Part shown: one piece after another, positions 46,177 through 57,823 of the stretch
Position numbering within the stretch: position 1 is the stretch's first letter
Layout of the letters: each line of letters begins with the position of its first letter
NCBI RefSeq assembly: GCF_000472965.1
Contig: NZ_AXAU01000001.1
Location: 310,001 to 374,000, forward strand
From: Bradyrhizobium murdochi
Lineage (GTDB): Bacteria; Pseudomonadota; Alphaproteobacteria; Rhizobiales; Xanthobacteraceae
Direction of reading: 5' to 3'
Length of the DNA stretch: 64,000 bases
Position numbers and translations under genes: made by a program
The notes under the pieces: model-generated
The model's input: the letters and a program-made list of their open reading frames with translations, nothing else
Database searches by the model: none
Told to the model about the DNA's origin: nothing

Positions 46177-47541
46177 ATGCAGGTCACCGAAACCCTCGCC
46201 GAGGGATTGAAGCACGAGTTCAAGGTCAGCGTTCCCGCATCGGACCTCGATGCCAAGGCGGATGCCAAGCTGGTCGACCTCAAGGACAAGGTGAAGCTCA
46301 ATGGCTTCCGTCCCGGCAAGGTGCCGGTGAGCCATCTGAAGAAGGTGTATGGCCGCTCGGTGATGGCCGAGACCATCGACCAGACCATCCGCGACACTAA
46401 CACGCAGATCTTCACCGATCGCGGTTTCCGCCTCGCGACCGAGCCCAAGATCACGTTGCCGACCGAGCAGAAAGAGGTCGAGGAACTGCTCGCGGGCAAG
46501 AGCGACCTGACCTACACGGTGGCGATCGAGGTCGTGCCGACGATCCAGCTCGCCGATTTCAAGACCTTCTCGGTGGAGAAGCCGGTGGTCGACGTGACCG
46601 ACGCCGAAGTCGATGAGGCGATCAAGCGCATCGCCGACCAGAACCGTCCCTATGCGGCCAAGACCGAGGGCGCCAAGGCCGAAACCGGCGATCGCGTCAC
46701 CATCAACTTCAAGGGCTCTATCAACGGCACGCCGTTCGACGGCGGTACCGGCGAGGGCATCCAGGTCGTGATCGGCGCCGGGCAGTTCATTCCGGGCTTT
46801 GAGGAACAGCTTGTCGGCATCGGGGCCGGTGAAACCCGCACGCTGAAAGTGTCGTTCCCGAAGAATTACGCCAGCGAGAAGCTCGCCGGCCAGCCGGCCG
46901 AGTTCGAGACCACGGCAACCCTGATCGAAGCCCCAGGCGAGACTGAGATCAACGACGAGTTTGCAAAAACGCTCGGCCTGGAATCGCTCGACAAGCTGAA
47001 GGAGGCCGCGCGCGAGCGGCTGGTTGCCGAGTTCGCCGGCGCCACGCGCCAGCGCGTCAAGCGCGCGCTGCTCGACCGTCTCGACGACAGCCACAAATTC
47101 GAGGCGCCGCCGTCGCTGATCGAGGAAGAGTTCAACCTGATGTGGAACTCGATCAAGGCCGAGATGGAATCCTCCGGCAAGACTTTTGCCGACGAGGACA
47201 CCACCGAAGAGGCGGCCAAGGAAGAGTACAAGAAGATCGCCGACCGCCGCGTCCGGCTTGGCCTCGTGCTGTCGGAGATCGGGGAGAAGAACAAGATCAC
47301 CGTGACCGATGACGAAGTCAGCCGCGCGGTGATCGAGCGGGCGCGATCGATGCCCGGCCGCGAGAAGGAGGTCTGGGACTACTATCGCAACAATGCCAAT
47401 GCGCTGGCCCAGCTTCGTGCGCCGATTTATGAAGACAAGGTGGTCGATTTCATCCTTGAACTCGCCAACGTGACCGAAAAGAAGGTGTCGCGCGAGGACC
47501 TGTTCAAGGACAACGAGGCCGACGAGAAGAGCGCGGCCTGA
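46177..47541 (+). CDS. tig: Trigger factor (ribosome-associated peptidyl-prolyl isomerase)
   Basis: 454 residues from ATG 46177 (43 codons are open upstream, but overlap the tRNA region). N-terminal ribosome-binding domain with the signature FRPGKVP (about residues 45-51); FKBP-type isomerase domain at about 150-240 ([31 protein letters not shown]); long helical C-terminal chaperone arms. It assists folding at the exit tunnel. First gene of the tig-clpP-clpX-lon protein quality-control series. Confidence 0.95.
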   Translation: MQVTETLAEGLKHEFKVSVPASDLDAKADAKLVDLKDKVKLNGFRPGKVPVSHLKKVYGRSVMAETIDQTIRDTNTQIFTDRGFRLATEPKITLPTEQKEVEELLAGKSDLTYTVAIEVVPTIQLADFKTFSVEKPVVDVTDAEVDEAIKRIADQNRPYAAKTEGAKAETGDRVTINFKGSINGTPFDGGTGEGIQVVIGAGQFIPGFEEQLVGIGAGETRTLKVSFPKNYASEKLAGQPAEFETTATLIEAPGETEINDEFAKTLGLESLDKLKEAARERLVAEFAGATRQRVKRALLDRLDDSHKFEAPPSLIEEEFNLMWNSIKAEMESSGKTFADEDTTEEAAKEEYKKIADRRVRLGLVLSEIGEKNKITVTDDEVSRAVIERARSMPGREKEVWDYYRNNANALAQLRAPIYEDKVVDFILELANVTEKKVSREDLFKDNEADEKSAA

Positions 47542-47825
47542 TCGATTTGGTCAGGCCGCCATTAATGATGAACGGCGATAGCGGCGTGGTGACGGCACCC
47601 GTCGCTATGAGACCGGCTGCGAATCAGTTTGAACTTCTCTCATTCGGCTCCGCAATTGCCCGGCCTTGTCGCCAGGAAATTGGCTCATATCTGTTCTGCG
47701 AGCGGCTTATGCGAGTTGTGAGTTGAAGTCCTGCATCACGGGACGTTCGTCCGCGCGGCAATCACGCTGCCTTGCCGATGGATGTTCGTTCCCGCTTATT
47801 CTCTATCCGAACCCTTGGGTGATTT

Positions 47826-48461
47826 ATGCGCGATCCCGTTGAAACCTACATGAACCTCGTTCCGATGGTGGTCGAGCAGACCAACCGCGGCGAACGCGCC
47901 TACGACATTTTCTCGCGGCTTCTGAAGGAGCGCATCATCTTCGTGACCGGTCCGGTCGAAGACGGCATGTCGACGCTCGTCGTCGCCCAGCTTCTGTTCC
48001 TCGAGGCGGAGAATCCGAAGAAGGAAATCTCGATGTACATCAACTCGCCCGGCGGCGTGGTGACATCGGGGCTTGCGATCTACGACACTATGCAATTCAT
48101 CCGTCCGCCGGTGTCGACGCTTTGCACCGGGCAGGCAGCCTCGATGGGTTCGCTGTTGCTCGCGGCTGGTGAAAAGGACATGCGCTTCTCGCTGCCCAAT
48201 TCGCGCATCATGGTGCATCAGCCTTCCGGCGGCTTCCAGGGCCAGGCCACCGACATCATGCTGCATGCGCAAGAGATCCTGAATCTCAAGAAGCGCCTCA
48301 ACGAAATCTACGTGAAGCACACCGGCCAGACCTACAAGGCGATCGAGGACGCGCTGGAGCGCGACAAATTCCTGACCGCCGACATGGCGCACGACTTTGG
48401 TATCGTCGACAAGGTGATCGACAAGCGCCCCGAAGAAGTGACGCCGGTGAGGGTCCCGTAA
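47826..48461 (+). CDS. clpP: ATP-dependent Clp protease, proteolytic subunit
   Basis: 211 residues. Serine protease triad Ser106 (GQAASMGS), His131 (MVHQPSGG) and Asp180; [17 protein letters not shown] around residues 73-89 and the propeptide-like N-terminus of about 13 residues. It forms the double heptamer degraded-protein chamber with ClpX or ClpA. It lies 284 bases downstream of tig and 427 bases upstream of clpX, same strand, so it has its own promoter room. Confidence 0.96.
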   Translation: MRDPVETYMNLVPMVVEQTNRGERAYDIFSRLLKERIIFVTGPVEDGMSTLVVAQLLFLEAENPKKEISMYINSPGGVVTSGLAIYDTMQFIRPPVSTLCTGQAASMGSLLLAAGEKDMRFSLPNSRIMVHQPSGGFQGQATDIMLHAQEILNLKKRLNEIYVKHTGQTYKAIEDALERDKFLTADMAHDFGIVDKVIDKRPEEVTPVRVP

Positions 48462-48888
48462 GGATACGGATCGCGACACCCCGCGTTGACCTTAACGGTT
48501 GGTTGAATCGGCAAATATGGCCGAAAGCCGCGTCTATGCCCCCGTGTAGGCCGAAAGTTCCGCTTTCGTGCCGGTTTTGCGGCGTGACAATACCGCAACG
48601 CTCGGTCGATTTCGTGAACTTCTCCCCGTGCGAACGCCACAAATCACGGTATTGTCACGGGTAGCCAAACCGGCCCCGATTAGCGAATTCTTGATAGTCG
48701 GGTGTCAGCATGGTTGGCTGTGTGAGATGCGTTAAGATCGCGGGGGATTGTGGAAGCCGTGATTCGCACGGTGGGTAATTGAGTTGGGGTCTTTTCTGGT
48801 ACGGAATTTGCTCTATCTACCTTCAGGTCCGGTGCAGTGCCGGAATGGGTCGATCGGGTAACGGATCGAACGGCGGACGGAGACAGGA
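48462..48888. other. Gap between clpP and clpX
   Basis: 427 bases without a convincing gene. It contains the 12-base inverted repeat at 48584-48658 and no strong Rho-independent terminator; the region should carry the clpX promoter. Confidence 0.5.
48584..48658. repeat. 12-base inverted repeat with 51-base spacer, upstream of clpX
   Basis: GTGACAATACCG (48584-48595) and CGGTATTGTCAC (48647-48658), exact complements. Spacing is too long for a single dimer site; it could form a long-loop RNA stem or two half sites for a bent-DNA complex. Confidence 0.7.
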
Positions 48889-50163
48889 ATGAGTAAGGTT
48901 GGCACGAGCGACTCCAAGAACACGCTATATTGCTCGTTCTGTGGAAAGAGCCAGCACGAAGTCCGCAAACTCATCGCGGGTCCCACCGTATTCATCTGCG
49001 ACGAATGCGTCGAACTCTGCATGGACATTATCCGTGAGGAGAACAAGTCCTCGCTGGTGAAGTCGCGCGATGGCATCCCGACGCCGAAGGAAATCTGCAA
49101 GGTGCTGGACGATTACGTGATCGGCCAGAGCCATGCCAAGAAGGTGCTCTCGGTTGCCGTTCACAACCACTACAAGCGCCTCAATCACCAGACCAAGCAC
49201 AACGACGTCGAACTCGCGAAGTCGAACATCCTGCTGATCGGTCCGACCGGTTCGGGCAAGACGTTGCTGGCGCAGACGCTGGCGCGCATTCTCGACGTGC
49301 CGTTCACCATGGCGGACGCGACGACGCTGACCGAAGCCGGTTACGTCGGCGAGGACGTCGAGAACATCATCCTGAAGCTGTTGCAGTCGGCCGACTACAA
49401 TGTCGAGCGCGCGCAGCGCGGCATCGTCTACATCGACGAAATCGACAAGATCAGCCGCAAGTCCGACAACCCGTCGATCACCCGCGACGTGTCGGGTGAG
49501 GGCGTGCAGCAGGCGCTGTTGAAGATCATGGAAGGCACGGTCGCCTCCGTGCCTCCGCAGGGCGGCCGCAAGCACCCGCAGCAGGAGTTCCTGCAGGTCG
49601 ACACCACCAATATCCTGTTCATCTGCGGCGGCGCGTTCTCGGGCCTTGAGAAGATCATCTCCGCACGCGGACGCTCGACCTCGATCGGCTTCGCCGCTCA
49701 GGTGCTGGCGCCCGAAGACCGCCGCACCGGCGAAATCTTCCGCCATGTCGAGCCGGAAGACTTGCTGAAGTACGGCCTGATCCCCGAATTCGTCGGCCGC
49801 CTGCCGGTGGTTGCGACGCTGGAGGATCTCGACGAGACCTCGCTGAAGAAGATCCTGACCGATCCGAAGAACGCGCTGGTGAAACAATACCAGCGGCTGT
49901 TCGAAATGGAGAACATCGAGCTCACCTTCGCCGACGAGGCGCTTGGCGCGGTCGCCCGCAAGGCGATCGAGCGCAAGACCGGCGCGCGCGGGTTGCGCTC
50001 GATCCTCGAAAGCATCCTGCTCGAGACCATGTTCGATCTACCCGGCTTGGAAGGTGTCGAAGAGGTTGTGATCTCGCGCGAAGTTGTCGAGGGAACTGCC
50101 CGTCCGCTCTACATTTATGCGGACCGTTCGGACCGGGCCGTCGAGAGCAGCGCCAGCGCCTGA
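48889..50163 (+). CDS. clpX: ATP-dependent Clp protease ATP-binding subunit ClpX
   Basis: 424 residues. N-terminal zinc-binding domain with Cys15, Cys18, Cys37 and Cys40 (CSFCGK, CDEC); AAA+ module with Walker A GPTGSGKT (118-125), Walker [10 protein letters not shown], and the ClpP-docking loop IGF (in [10 protein letters not shown]); C-terminal RGLRSILE sensor-2. It unfolds tagged substrates for ClpP. Confidence 0.97.
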   Translation: MSKVGTSDSKNTLYCSFCGKSQHEVRKLIAGPTVFICDECVELCMDIIREENKSSLVKSRDGIPTPKEICKVLDDYVIGQSHAKKVLSVAVHNHYKRLNHQTKHNDVELAKSNILLIGPTGSGKTLLAQTLARILDVPFTMADATTLTEAGYVGEDVENIILKLLQSADYNVERAQRGIVYIDEIDKISRKSDNPSITRDVSGEGVQQALLKIMEGTVASVPPQGGRKHPQQEFLQVDTTNILFICGGAFSGLEKIISARGRSTSIGFAAQVLAPEDRRTGEIFRHVEPEDLLKYGLIPEFVGRLPVVATLEDLDETSLKKILTDPKNALVKQYQRLFEMENIELTFADEALGAVARKAIERKTGARGLRSILESILLETMFDLPGLEGVEEVVISREVVEGTARPLYIYADRSDRAVESSASA

Positions 50164-50295
50164 TACCGTCGCGCTGGCCAGAACTCATACTTTTGAATAA
50201 CCCTTTGAATAAGGCGGCTGCCGGTGTTTCGGCGGCCGCTGTGGCGTAAGCGTTTTTCGCGCGTCTGATCCGCAATTTGCAGTCATTTTCCGTGA

Positions 50296-50327
50296 CTTGA
50301 CACCCCCATACCCGATAGCCACCTAAT
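50296..50327 (+). promoter_or_regulatory. Promoter candidate for lon (possibly heat-shock type)
   Basis: TTGACA at 50297-50302 and a C-rich ACCTAAT-type -10 at 50321-50327 in the only promoter-like stretch of the 324-base clpX-lon gap (50164-50487). CTTGAC with a CC-rich -10 resembles alphaproteobacterial sigma-32 promoters, which would suit lon, but the fit is loose. The rest of the gap shows nothing else. Confidence 0.3.
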
Positions 50328-50487
50328 GCTCATGGTGGCGGAAATCACGTTCGAGATTCGTCGCAAAGATCATCCGGTGAGCGGCGGCAGCGAAGGCGGC
50401 CGACCGGCCCGGAACTCCCAGCACCTTGTGGCGGTTGCGCAAGCGATGCGGACTGCGTGCAAGGGGGCAAAACAGAAGGAATAGGCC

Positions 50488-52914
<2,427 letters not shown>

Positions 52915-52952
52915 GCTCGATCAGTCACCACTGATCATCGAACTGAAATGAT

Positions 52953-52980
52953 AAAACGGCGCCTTCGGGCGCCGTTTTTT
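52953..52980. terminator. Rho-independent terminator after lon
   Basis: Perfect stem AAAACGGCGCC / GGCGCCGTTTT with a TTCG tetraloop, followed by TTTTT, 38 bases after the lon stop. Confidence 0.93.
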
Positions 52981-53033
52981 GTGCGGATAGGAGCTCGGTT
53001 TGAACCTCGGCCCGGCGACGGCGTTGATGAGGG

Positions 53034-53435
53034 ATGGAAATCGACGGGCAATGCCATTGCGGGCGGGTGACCTATCAGGCCGATATCGACCCTGAAAAAG
53101 TGTCGATCTGTCACTGCACCGATTGCCAGAACCTGACGGGCTCGCCGTACCGGGTGACGGTGATCTGTTCGGCCGAGCAGGTCCGCATGACCGGCGCGCC
53201 GGCGAAGGTTTATCCGAAGAAAGGCGACAACGGCCGGACGCGCTTTCAGCACTTTTGCGAAGTCTGCGGCTCGCCATTGTTCACCAGCGGAGACGGCGGA
53301 CCGGACGATTGGGGCATCCGCTGGGGCAGCATCCGCCAGCGCGATCGGCTCAAGCCGGCGCGCCAAATCTGGTGCCGCTCCGCCGCGCCGTGGATCCACG
53401 AGATTGGGGCGTTGCCGGGGCGGCCGGGCGACTAG
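53034..53435 (+). CDS. GFA (glutathione-dependent formaldehyde-activating) family protein
   Basis: 133 residues. Zinc-binding CENP-V/GFA fold: GQCHCGRVTYQ (residues 5-15), CHCTDCQNLTGSPY (26-39) and FCEVCGSPLF (74-83), giving the structural and catalytic cysteine sets. Gfa proteins were proposed to add glutathione to formaldehyde; most homologues have no proven reaction. Starts 54 bases after the lon terminator, so it is a separate unit. Confidence 0.88.
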   Translation: MEIDGQCHCGRVTYQADIDPEKVSICHCTDCQNLTGSPYRVTVICSAEQVRMTGAPAKVYPKKGDNGRTRFQHFCEVCGSPLFTSGDGGPDDWGIRWGSIRQRDRLKPARQIWCRSAAPWIHEIGALPGRPGD

Positions 53436-53436
53436 A

Positions 53437-53537
53437 GCCATTTCGGTTCTGATTGAATCAGAACCGGGCTCTAGGTTTTTGTTTTGACGCGTTTTCTTGA
53501 CGCGAACCGGTGTCCACTTCGCTAGAAAACGCTCTAG
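53437..53537. repeat. Dispersed repeat, reverse copy of 3109-3187 family
   Basis: Begins right after the stop of the GFA gene. It contains TTTTGACGCGTTTTCTTGACGC, GAACCGGTGTCC and CTAGAAAACGCT, the reverse complement of the 3109-3187 core, preceded by a perfect hairpin CGGTTCTGATT / AATCAGAACCG. Confidence 0.75.
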
Positions 53538-53602
53538 TGCAACCAAGCGCGGATATCCCACCTTGCACCAAAGGGGGTCGAGAGGCTAAACAGGCGGCTT
53601 AC

Positions 53603-53679
53603 GGGCGGCTAGCTCAGCTGGTTAGAGCATCTCGTTTACACCGAGAGGGTCGGGAGTTCGAATCTCTCGCCGCCTACCA
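53603..53679 (+). tRNA. tRNA-Val (anticodon TAC)
   Basis: 77 bases with encoded CCA. Acceptor stem GGGCGGC / GCCGCCT, anticodon loop TTTACAC (TAC), T-arm GGGAGTTCGAATCTCTC. Reads GUA and related valine codons. Confidence 0.95.
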
Positions 53680-53680
53680 G

Positions 53681-53931
53681 CCTTCGCCCCTGCGGGCTTC
53701 GGCTCGGCATGCCAGCCTTCACGGCAGTGACGCAACGTTTGCTCCTCCGCAGGGGCGAAGGCTGTCGCGCCGAAGCGCGAAGAGCGAAGGCGGACCGGTG
53801 CGGAACATTCCGGAAGTAAAAGCCCTGCGGGGCTTCGGCTCGGCATGCCAAGCCTTCGCGGCAGTGACACAACGTTTGCTCCTCCGCAGGGGCGAAGGCT
53901 GTCGCGCCGAGCTTGAAGAGCGAAGGCGGAC
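53681..53931. repeat. Two tandem about 110-base repeats after tRNA-Val
   Basis: Copies at about 53686-53795 and 53822-53931, sharing GCTTCGGCTCGGCATGCC, AACGTTTGCTCCTCCGCAGG and GGCGAAGGCTGTCGCGCCGA in order. Each copy contains the inverted pair CCTTCGCCCCTGCGG / CCGCAGGGGCGAAGG, perfect over 15 bases in copy 1. Position right after a tRNA 3' end is typical for repeat or attachment-site insertions, but no integrase is near. Confidence 0.8.
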
Positions 53932-53951
53932 TGGCCTTACGCTCTTCTCAT

Positions 53952-54605
53952 TTAGCCTTGTGGGGTTGTCGTAGTAGCCGGGAGAATTAGGGGCGCTCCT
54001 CCCAGGGAAACAGGTCCCTCATATTTGGGCTGCGGGGCCATCTTCTTGCGCACTACTCGGGATAGCCGGTTTTGAGCGTGCCTTGCTGAAATGGAGGAAG
54101 TTATTTCCGGCTTTATTGCATTTTGCAGCGAGTCGACCTTCGCCATAAGCTTGGAAAGCTGAGCAGATATCTTCTTCACGTCTTCATGTTCATCCGCTAT
54201 CTGAGCAGATATTTTCTTCACACTGACGTGCTCATCCACGACGCTCTGTCTCAGAGAAGCAAGCGCAATTGAATCCTGCTGAAGAAGAGCTGTGTTTTGC
54301 TGCAACAGGATATTGTTCTCTTGCAGCGCGACAACGTGTTGCTGCTGAGCCGACTGAATATCCTTCAATGCGGCAACAGCCGGATCCGCTATCGGATCGG
54401 AAGCTTTCTGATGTGGAAGCAGTTCGGCCAAACGGCTGATATCCGGCAGGGTAAAATCCGGCGGCAGCGTATAGACGGCCGCTGCAGTGTTTACTCCAAG
54501 AGCGAACACCGCTAGCGCCAAGACCGATTTCCGGCTCGATTGTTTGCTCGGTGCGGTGGATTCGGGTTGTTCGGTTTGGCTCTGCGTTTCCGATGCCGTG
54601 GTCAC
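53952..54605 (-). CDS. Hypothetical single-pass membrane protein with coiled coil
   Basis: 217 residues from GTG 54605 (GAGG ten bases upstream; TTG 54620 also possible). Short cytoplasmic N-terminus, one membrane helix (about residues 27-44, VLALAVFALGVNTAAAVY), then a predicted coiled coil at about 80-165 rich in Gln, Leu and Val with a 14-residue near-duplication (DEHVSVKKISAQ and DEHEDVKKISAQ), then a Pro/Lys-rich tail (VVRKKMAPQPKYEGPVSLGG). Likely periplasmic and possibly oligomeric. No family recognised. Confidence 0.6.
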   Translation of the reverse strand: MTTASETQSQTEQPESTAPSKQSSRKSVLALAVFALGVNTAAAVYTLPPDFTLPDISRLAELLPHQKASDPIADPAVAALKDIQSAQQQHVVALQENNILLQQNTALLQQDSIALASLRQSVVDEHVSVKKISAQIADEHEDVKKISAQLSKLMAKVDSLQNAIKPEITSSISARHAQNRLSRVVRKKMAPQPKYEGPVSLGGAPLILPATTTTPQG

Positions 54606-54912
54606 GTGTACTAACCTCAAATGAGTGAAATGAAAAAGGAGCCGTCGCTGGATCGTCCCTCGCGACGGCTCCCTTACGCGACACCCAACTAGAACTGCCT
54701 GAAATAATAGGCCTATGAGATTAATTCGGCGTTAGCGCCTCCAGGGCGCAGGCTAGCGCCGAAGCTCGCTGAGCGACGACGGACCTGATCGACATCGAAC
54801 CGAGCTTCCGATCACGATGCGTAATGGAGGACGCCATTACCAGCAATCTAAACGCTAACAGGTGCAGCGCGGGGCGGTGCCGAGCAATGCCGGACCACCC
54901 CGCGACTAAGAA
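54606..54912. other. Gap between two minus-strand hypothetical genes
   Basis: 307 bases. Besides the hairpin at 54638-54672 it holds a GC-rich palindromic stretch around GGCGTTAGCGCC (about 54728-54762). No gene seen. Confidence 0.5.
54638..54672 (-). terminator. Terminator or attenuator hairpin upstream of the coiled-coil gene
   Basis: Perfect 11-base stem GGAGCCGTCGC / GCGACGGCTCC with a 13-base loop; on the minus strand it is followed by five Us and, 33 bases later, the start of the coiled-coil gene. It ends transcripts from the cysteine-rich gene, or acts as an attenuator in the leader. Confidence 0.6.
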
Positions 54913-55254
54913 TTAGTAACCTCTACAAGTCTCACGATACCGACGGCAATTTCCTTCGCCGCGTTCACCCAACTCATCCTTGTTGAGGCAAGCATATCTT
55001 AGTTCGGCGCACAAATCTCTCCGAACTGGTCGCCCGCAGGCTTCCCGATATCTGCGGCAATTTCCTTCGCCCCGCTCTCCCAGCGCGTCCTTGTTTTCGC
55101 AGGCAAGCCTCAGTTGCTCGCATCGCCCACCTCCTCGATCTACCCGAACGCCTCCCGGTCCAATCTCAATGGATTGAGAAAAGGCCGAAATCGGAATTAT
55201 AAAAAGAGCGGCCGCCGCTGCGGCGCCGAACGCATATTTACGCATTGCATTCAT
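54913..55254 (-). CDS. Secreted cysteine-rich protein with internal duplication
   Basis: 113 residues, signal peptide of about 27 residues (FGAAAAAALFIIPISAFSQS). The mature part has a repeat of about 35 residues: CEQLRLACENKDALGERGEGN then CRRYREACGR, and CAELRYACLNKDELGERGEGN then CRRYRETCR. Each unit has four cysteines, eight in total, all probably in disulfides. The design resembles small disulfide-rich periplasmic proteins; I know no family match. Encoded upstream of the coiled-coil protein on the same strand. Confidence 0.7.
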   Translation of the reverse strand: MNAMRKYAFGAAAAAALFIIPISAFSQSIEIGPGGVRVDRGGGRCEQLRLACENKDALGERGEGNCRRYREACGRPVRRDLCAELRYACLNKDELGERGEGNCRRYRETCRGY

Positions 55255-55480
55255 CTTAATCCCTCCAGGTGCTAGTGCCGGTCAGTTGCCTTGCGGCAAT
55301 AGATCACGCGAAAGGCGGGATATCGTTCCGAAGGAAATGCACGAAAGTGTAGTTATGACTATAAATCTCGGGGTACATGAACGAACGAAGCGGCATCACG
55401 GCAATGATACGGCAATGATACGGCGTGAACGGTCCGGCATAGGGGCGACGGACGTTCGAAATTGAAAAAGGAGCGCGCAA

Positions 55481-56341
55481 ATGGACACACCGGCAAGCCA
55501 CGACCAGAACGCCGACCAGGTCGCCTACTGGAATGGGCCGGCCGGCCAGCGCTGGGCGGAGCGGCGGGCGGCGCAGGACGTGCTGCTCAAGCCGGTCGCC
55601 GACCTTGTCGTCGACCGGGCCAGGCTGAAGCCGGGAGACCGCGTCATCGATATCGGTTGCGGCAGCGGCGCCACCGCGATTGCGTTCGCGCAAAAGGTCG
55701 CCCCGTCGGGCCATGTGCTCGGCATCGACGTGTCCGGCCCGATGCTGGAGCGGGCGCGGCAGGCTGCGCCGAGCGACCTGCCGATCGATTTCGTTCTGGC
55801 GGATGCCACCGTCTATCCGTTCGAGCTTGCCAGCTTCGATGTGCTGGCCTCGCGGTTCGGCGTGATGTTCTTTGCCGATCCGGCGCTGTCGTTCGCCAAC
55901 ATGCGAAAGGCGCTGAAGCCTTCGGGGCGGCTGGCGTTCGCCTGCTGGCGCGAGCCGCGCGAAAATCCGTTCTTCATGGCGCCGCTTGCGGCCGCCTACA
56001 AGCACGTGCCAAAGCTGCCGCAGCTTGGGCCGGAAGACCCCGGGCCATTTGCGTTTGCCTCGGAGGAGCGCGTGCGCCGTATCCTGGACGCGGCCGGCTT
56101 TACCGGCGTCGAAATGGAAGCCTGTCCGCTGTTGCTGGATGCAGCGATCGGCCGCGGCCTCGACGGCGCGGTGCAGGGTGCGCTGGAGATCGGCCCGGTG
56201 AGCCGTGCGCTGGACGGCCAGCCGGAAGAAGCTCGCGCTGCCGTCGCTGCTTCCATTCGCGAAGCGCTAACGCCGTTCGCGAAGGGCGACGCGGTACTGC
56301 TGCCGGCATCGGTCTGGATTGTGACGGCGCGGGCGTCGTAG
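55481..56341 (+). CDS. Class I SAM-dependent methyltransferase
   Basis: 286 residues. SAM-binding Rossmann core: motif I VIDIGCGSGATAIAF (residues 55-69), acidic motif II VLGIDVSGPMLE (79-90), motif post-II DFVLADATVYPF and motif IV FDVLASRFGVMFFADP (about 119-134). The WNGPAGQRWAERRAA start fits a UbiE/COQ5-related set of small-molecule methyltransferases seen in Bradyrhizobium. Substrate unknown. It begins with ATG 55481 after AAAGGAGC; a long overlapping reading frame on the opposite strand is not a gene. Confidence 0.88.
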   Translation: MDTPASHDQNADQVAYWNGPAGQRWAERRAAQDVLLKPVADLVVDRARLKPGDRVIDIGCGSGATAIAFAQKVAPSGHVLGIDVSGPMLERARQAAPSDLPIDFVLADATVYPFELASFDVLASRFGVMFFADPALSFANMRKALKPSGRLAFACWREPRENPFFMAPLAAAYKHVPKLPQLGPEDPGPFAFASEERVRRILDAAGFTGVEMEACPLLLDAAIGRGLDGAVQGALEIGPVSRALDGQPEEARAAVAASIREALTPFAKGDAVLLPASVWIVTARAS

Positions 56342-56365
56342 TTGGCGTCCGCGCAAAGCTCTCTC

Positions 56366-56437
56366 CCCGTCATTGCGAGGAGCGAAGCGACGAAGCAATC
56401 CATGTTTCCGCATTTGCCGATGGATGGATTGACGGGG
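56366..56437. repeat. Dispersed palindromic repeat (GTCATTGCGAG family), one arm degraded
   Basis: Starts CCCCGTCATTGCGAGGAGCG and closes TGGATTGACGGGG. The right arm lost its middle part relative to 32462-32539. Lies between the methyltransferase and pepT 3' ends. Confidence 0.8.
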
Positions 56438-56458
56438 AGAGAGCGGCGCGCGGACTCG

Positions 56459-57715
56459 CTACGCCCGCTCTTCCCAGATAATTGCCAGATGCACGATGGT
56501 CTCCGCCGCCTTCTCCATATCTTGACGGCTGACCCATTCCAGCCGCGAATGGAAGGCGTGTTCGCCGGCAAAAATGTTGGGGCAGGGCAGGCCCATGAAG
56601 GACAGGCGCGAGCCGTCGGTGCCGCCGCGGATCGAGCTTCGCACCGGTGTCAGCCCGGCGCGCTTGATCGCCTCGATGGCGTACTCGACCGTCTCGGGGT
56701 GACGGTCGATCACCTGTTTCATGTTGCGGTATTGCGGCTTGACTTCCATCCGGTAGGTGGAGCGCGGATAGTCCTTCATCACGTCTTTGACGATATCTTC
56801 CAGCAGGGCTTCCTTTTGCTGCAGCCCCTCACCGGTGAAGTCGCGCACGATGAAGCCGATGGCGGCTTTCTCCAGCGCGCCGGAAATGCCGATCGGGTGC
56901 AGAAAACCTTCTTTGCCTTCAGTCGTCTCAGGCGAGCAGGTATCCTTGGGCAGGCGGTCGATGATGGCGGCTGCGATCTTGATCGCGTGCTCCATCTTGC
57001 CTTTGGCAAAGCCGGGATGGGTCGAGACGCCTTCGATGGTTACGGTGGCGCCGTCGGCTGAAAAGGTTTCGTCCTCGATATGCCCGGCGCTTTCGCCGTC
57101 CATCGTATAGGCGAAATCGGCGCCGAGCTTTTTCAGGTCGACCTTATCGACGCCGCGGCCGATCTCTTCATCCGGCGTGAACAGGATCTTGATGGTGCCG
57201 TGCTTGATGTGCGGATTTTGAATCAGGAACCGCGCCGCATCCATGATCTCGGCAAGGCCCGCCTTGTTGTCGGCGCCGAGCAGGGTGGTGCCGTCGGTCG
57301 TGATGATGTCGTGGCCGATCTGGCCGGCAAGCGCAGGATGGTCGGCAAAGCGGATCACCTGGGTGGGATCAGCCGGCAGCACGATGTCGCCGCCGCGATA
57401 ATTCTTCACGATCTGCGGCTTGACGTTGGCGCCGGTGCAGTCCGGGGAAGTGTCCATATGCGAGCAGAAGCAGATCACCGGAACCTTCTTCTCGGTAGTG
57501 GCCGGGATTGTCGCATAAACATAGCCGTGCTCGTCGAGATGGGCGTCGGCGAGCCCCATCGCCTGCAGCTCCGATGCCAACAGGCGGCCCAAATTCTTCT
57601 GCTTCTCGGTGGAAGGGCAGGTCGGCGAGGCCGGATCGGACTGGGTGTCGATCACGACATAGCGCAGGAGGCGCTCGGTGACATCGTGGGTGAAGGTTAT
57701 GGGCGAGGCCAGCAT
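56459..57715 (-). CDS. pepT: Peptidase T (tripeptide aminopeptidase)
   Basis: 418 residues, M20 family. Zinc ligands and catalytic residues: CFCSHMDTSPDC with His86 and Asp88, TTLLGADNKAGL with the bridging Asp, FTPDEEIGRGVDK with catalytic Glu-Glu, and the dimer-lid domain about 210-330 (GESAGHIEDETFSADGATVTIEG, HPGFAKGKM). C-terminal SIRGGTDGSRLSFMGLPCPNIF and HSRLEW motifs. Cleaves the N-terminal residue from tripeptides in the cytoplasm. Confidence 0.95.
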   Translation of the reverse strand: MLASPITFTHDVTERLLRYVVIDTQSDPASPTCPSTEKQKNLGRLLASELQAMGLADAHLDEHGYVYATIPATTEKKVPVICFCSHMDTSPDCTGANVKPQIVKNYRGGDIVLPADPTQVIRFADHPALAGQIGHDIITTDGTTLLGADNKAGLAEIMDAARFLIQNPHIKHGTIKILFTPDEEIGRGVDKVDLKKLGADFAYTMDGESAGHIEDETFSADGATVTIEGVSTHPGFAKGKMEHAIKIAAAIIDRLPKDTCSPETTEGKEGFLHPIGISGALEKAAIGFIVRDFTGEGLQQKEALLEDIVKDVMKDYPRSTYRMEVKPQYRNMKQVIDRHPETVEYAIEAIKRAGLTPVRSSIRGGTDGSRLSFMGLPCPNIFAGEHAFHSRLEWVSRQDMEKAAETIVHLAIIWEERA

Positions 57716-57756
57716 GACGATCCGGAAAAGTTGAGCAAGGAAAGCGCTCTATAACA

Positions 57757-57793
57757 GAAAAGCGCCATTCCGGGTCCTCGCCGGAATGACGCT
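57757..57793 (-). terminator. Rho-independent terminator after the HU gene
   Basis: Stem AGCGCCATTCCGG / CCGGAATGACGCT (one wobble pair) with a 7-base loop; the minus strand continues TTTTCTG. It starts about 30 bases beyond the HU stop. Confidence 0.75.
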
Positions 57794-57823
57794 TCTGGTG
57801 CGATCGGTCTAGGGGAGCGTTGG

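Noticed and set aside
53622..53872. Short reading frames over tRNA-Val and its repeats
   Set aside because: They overlap the tRNA and the duplicated repeat; the translated sequence merely reflects repeat DNA.
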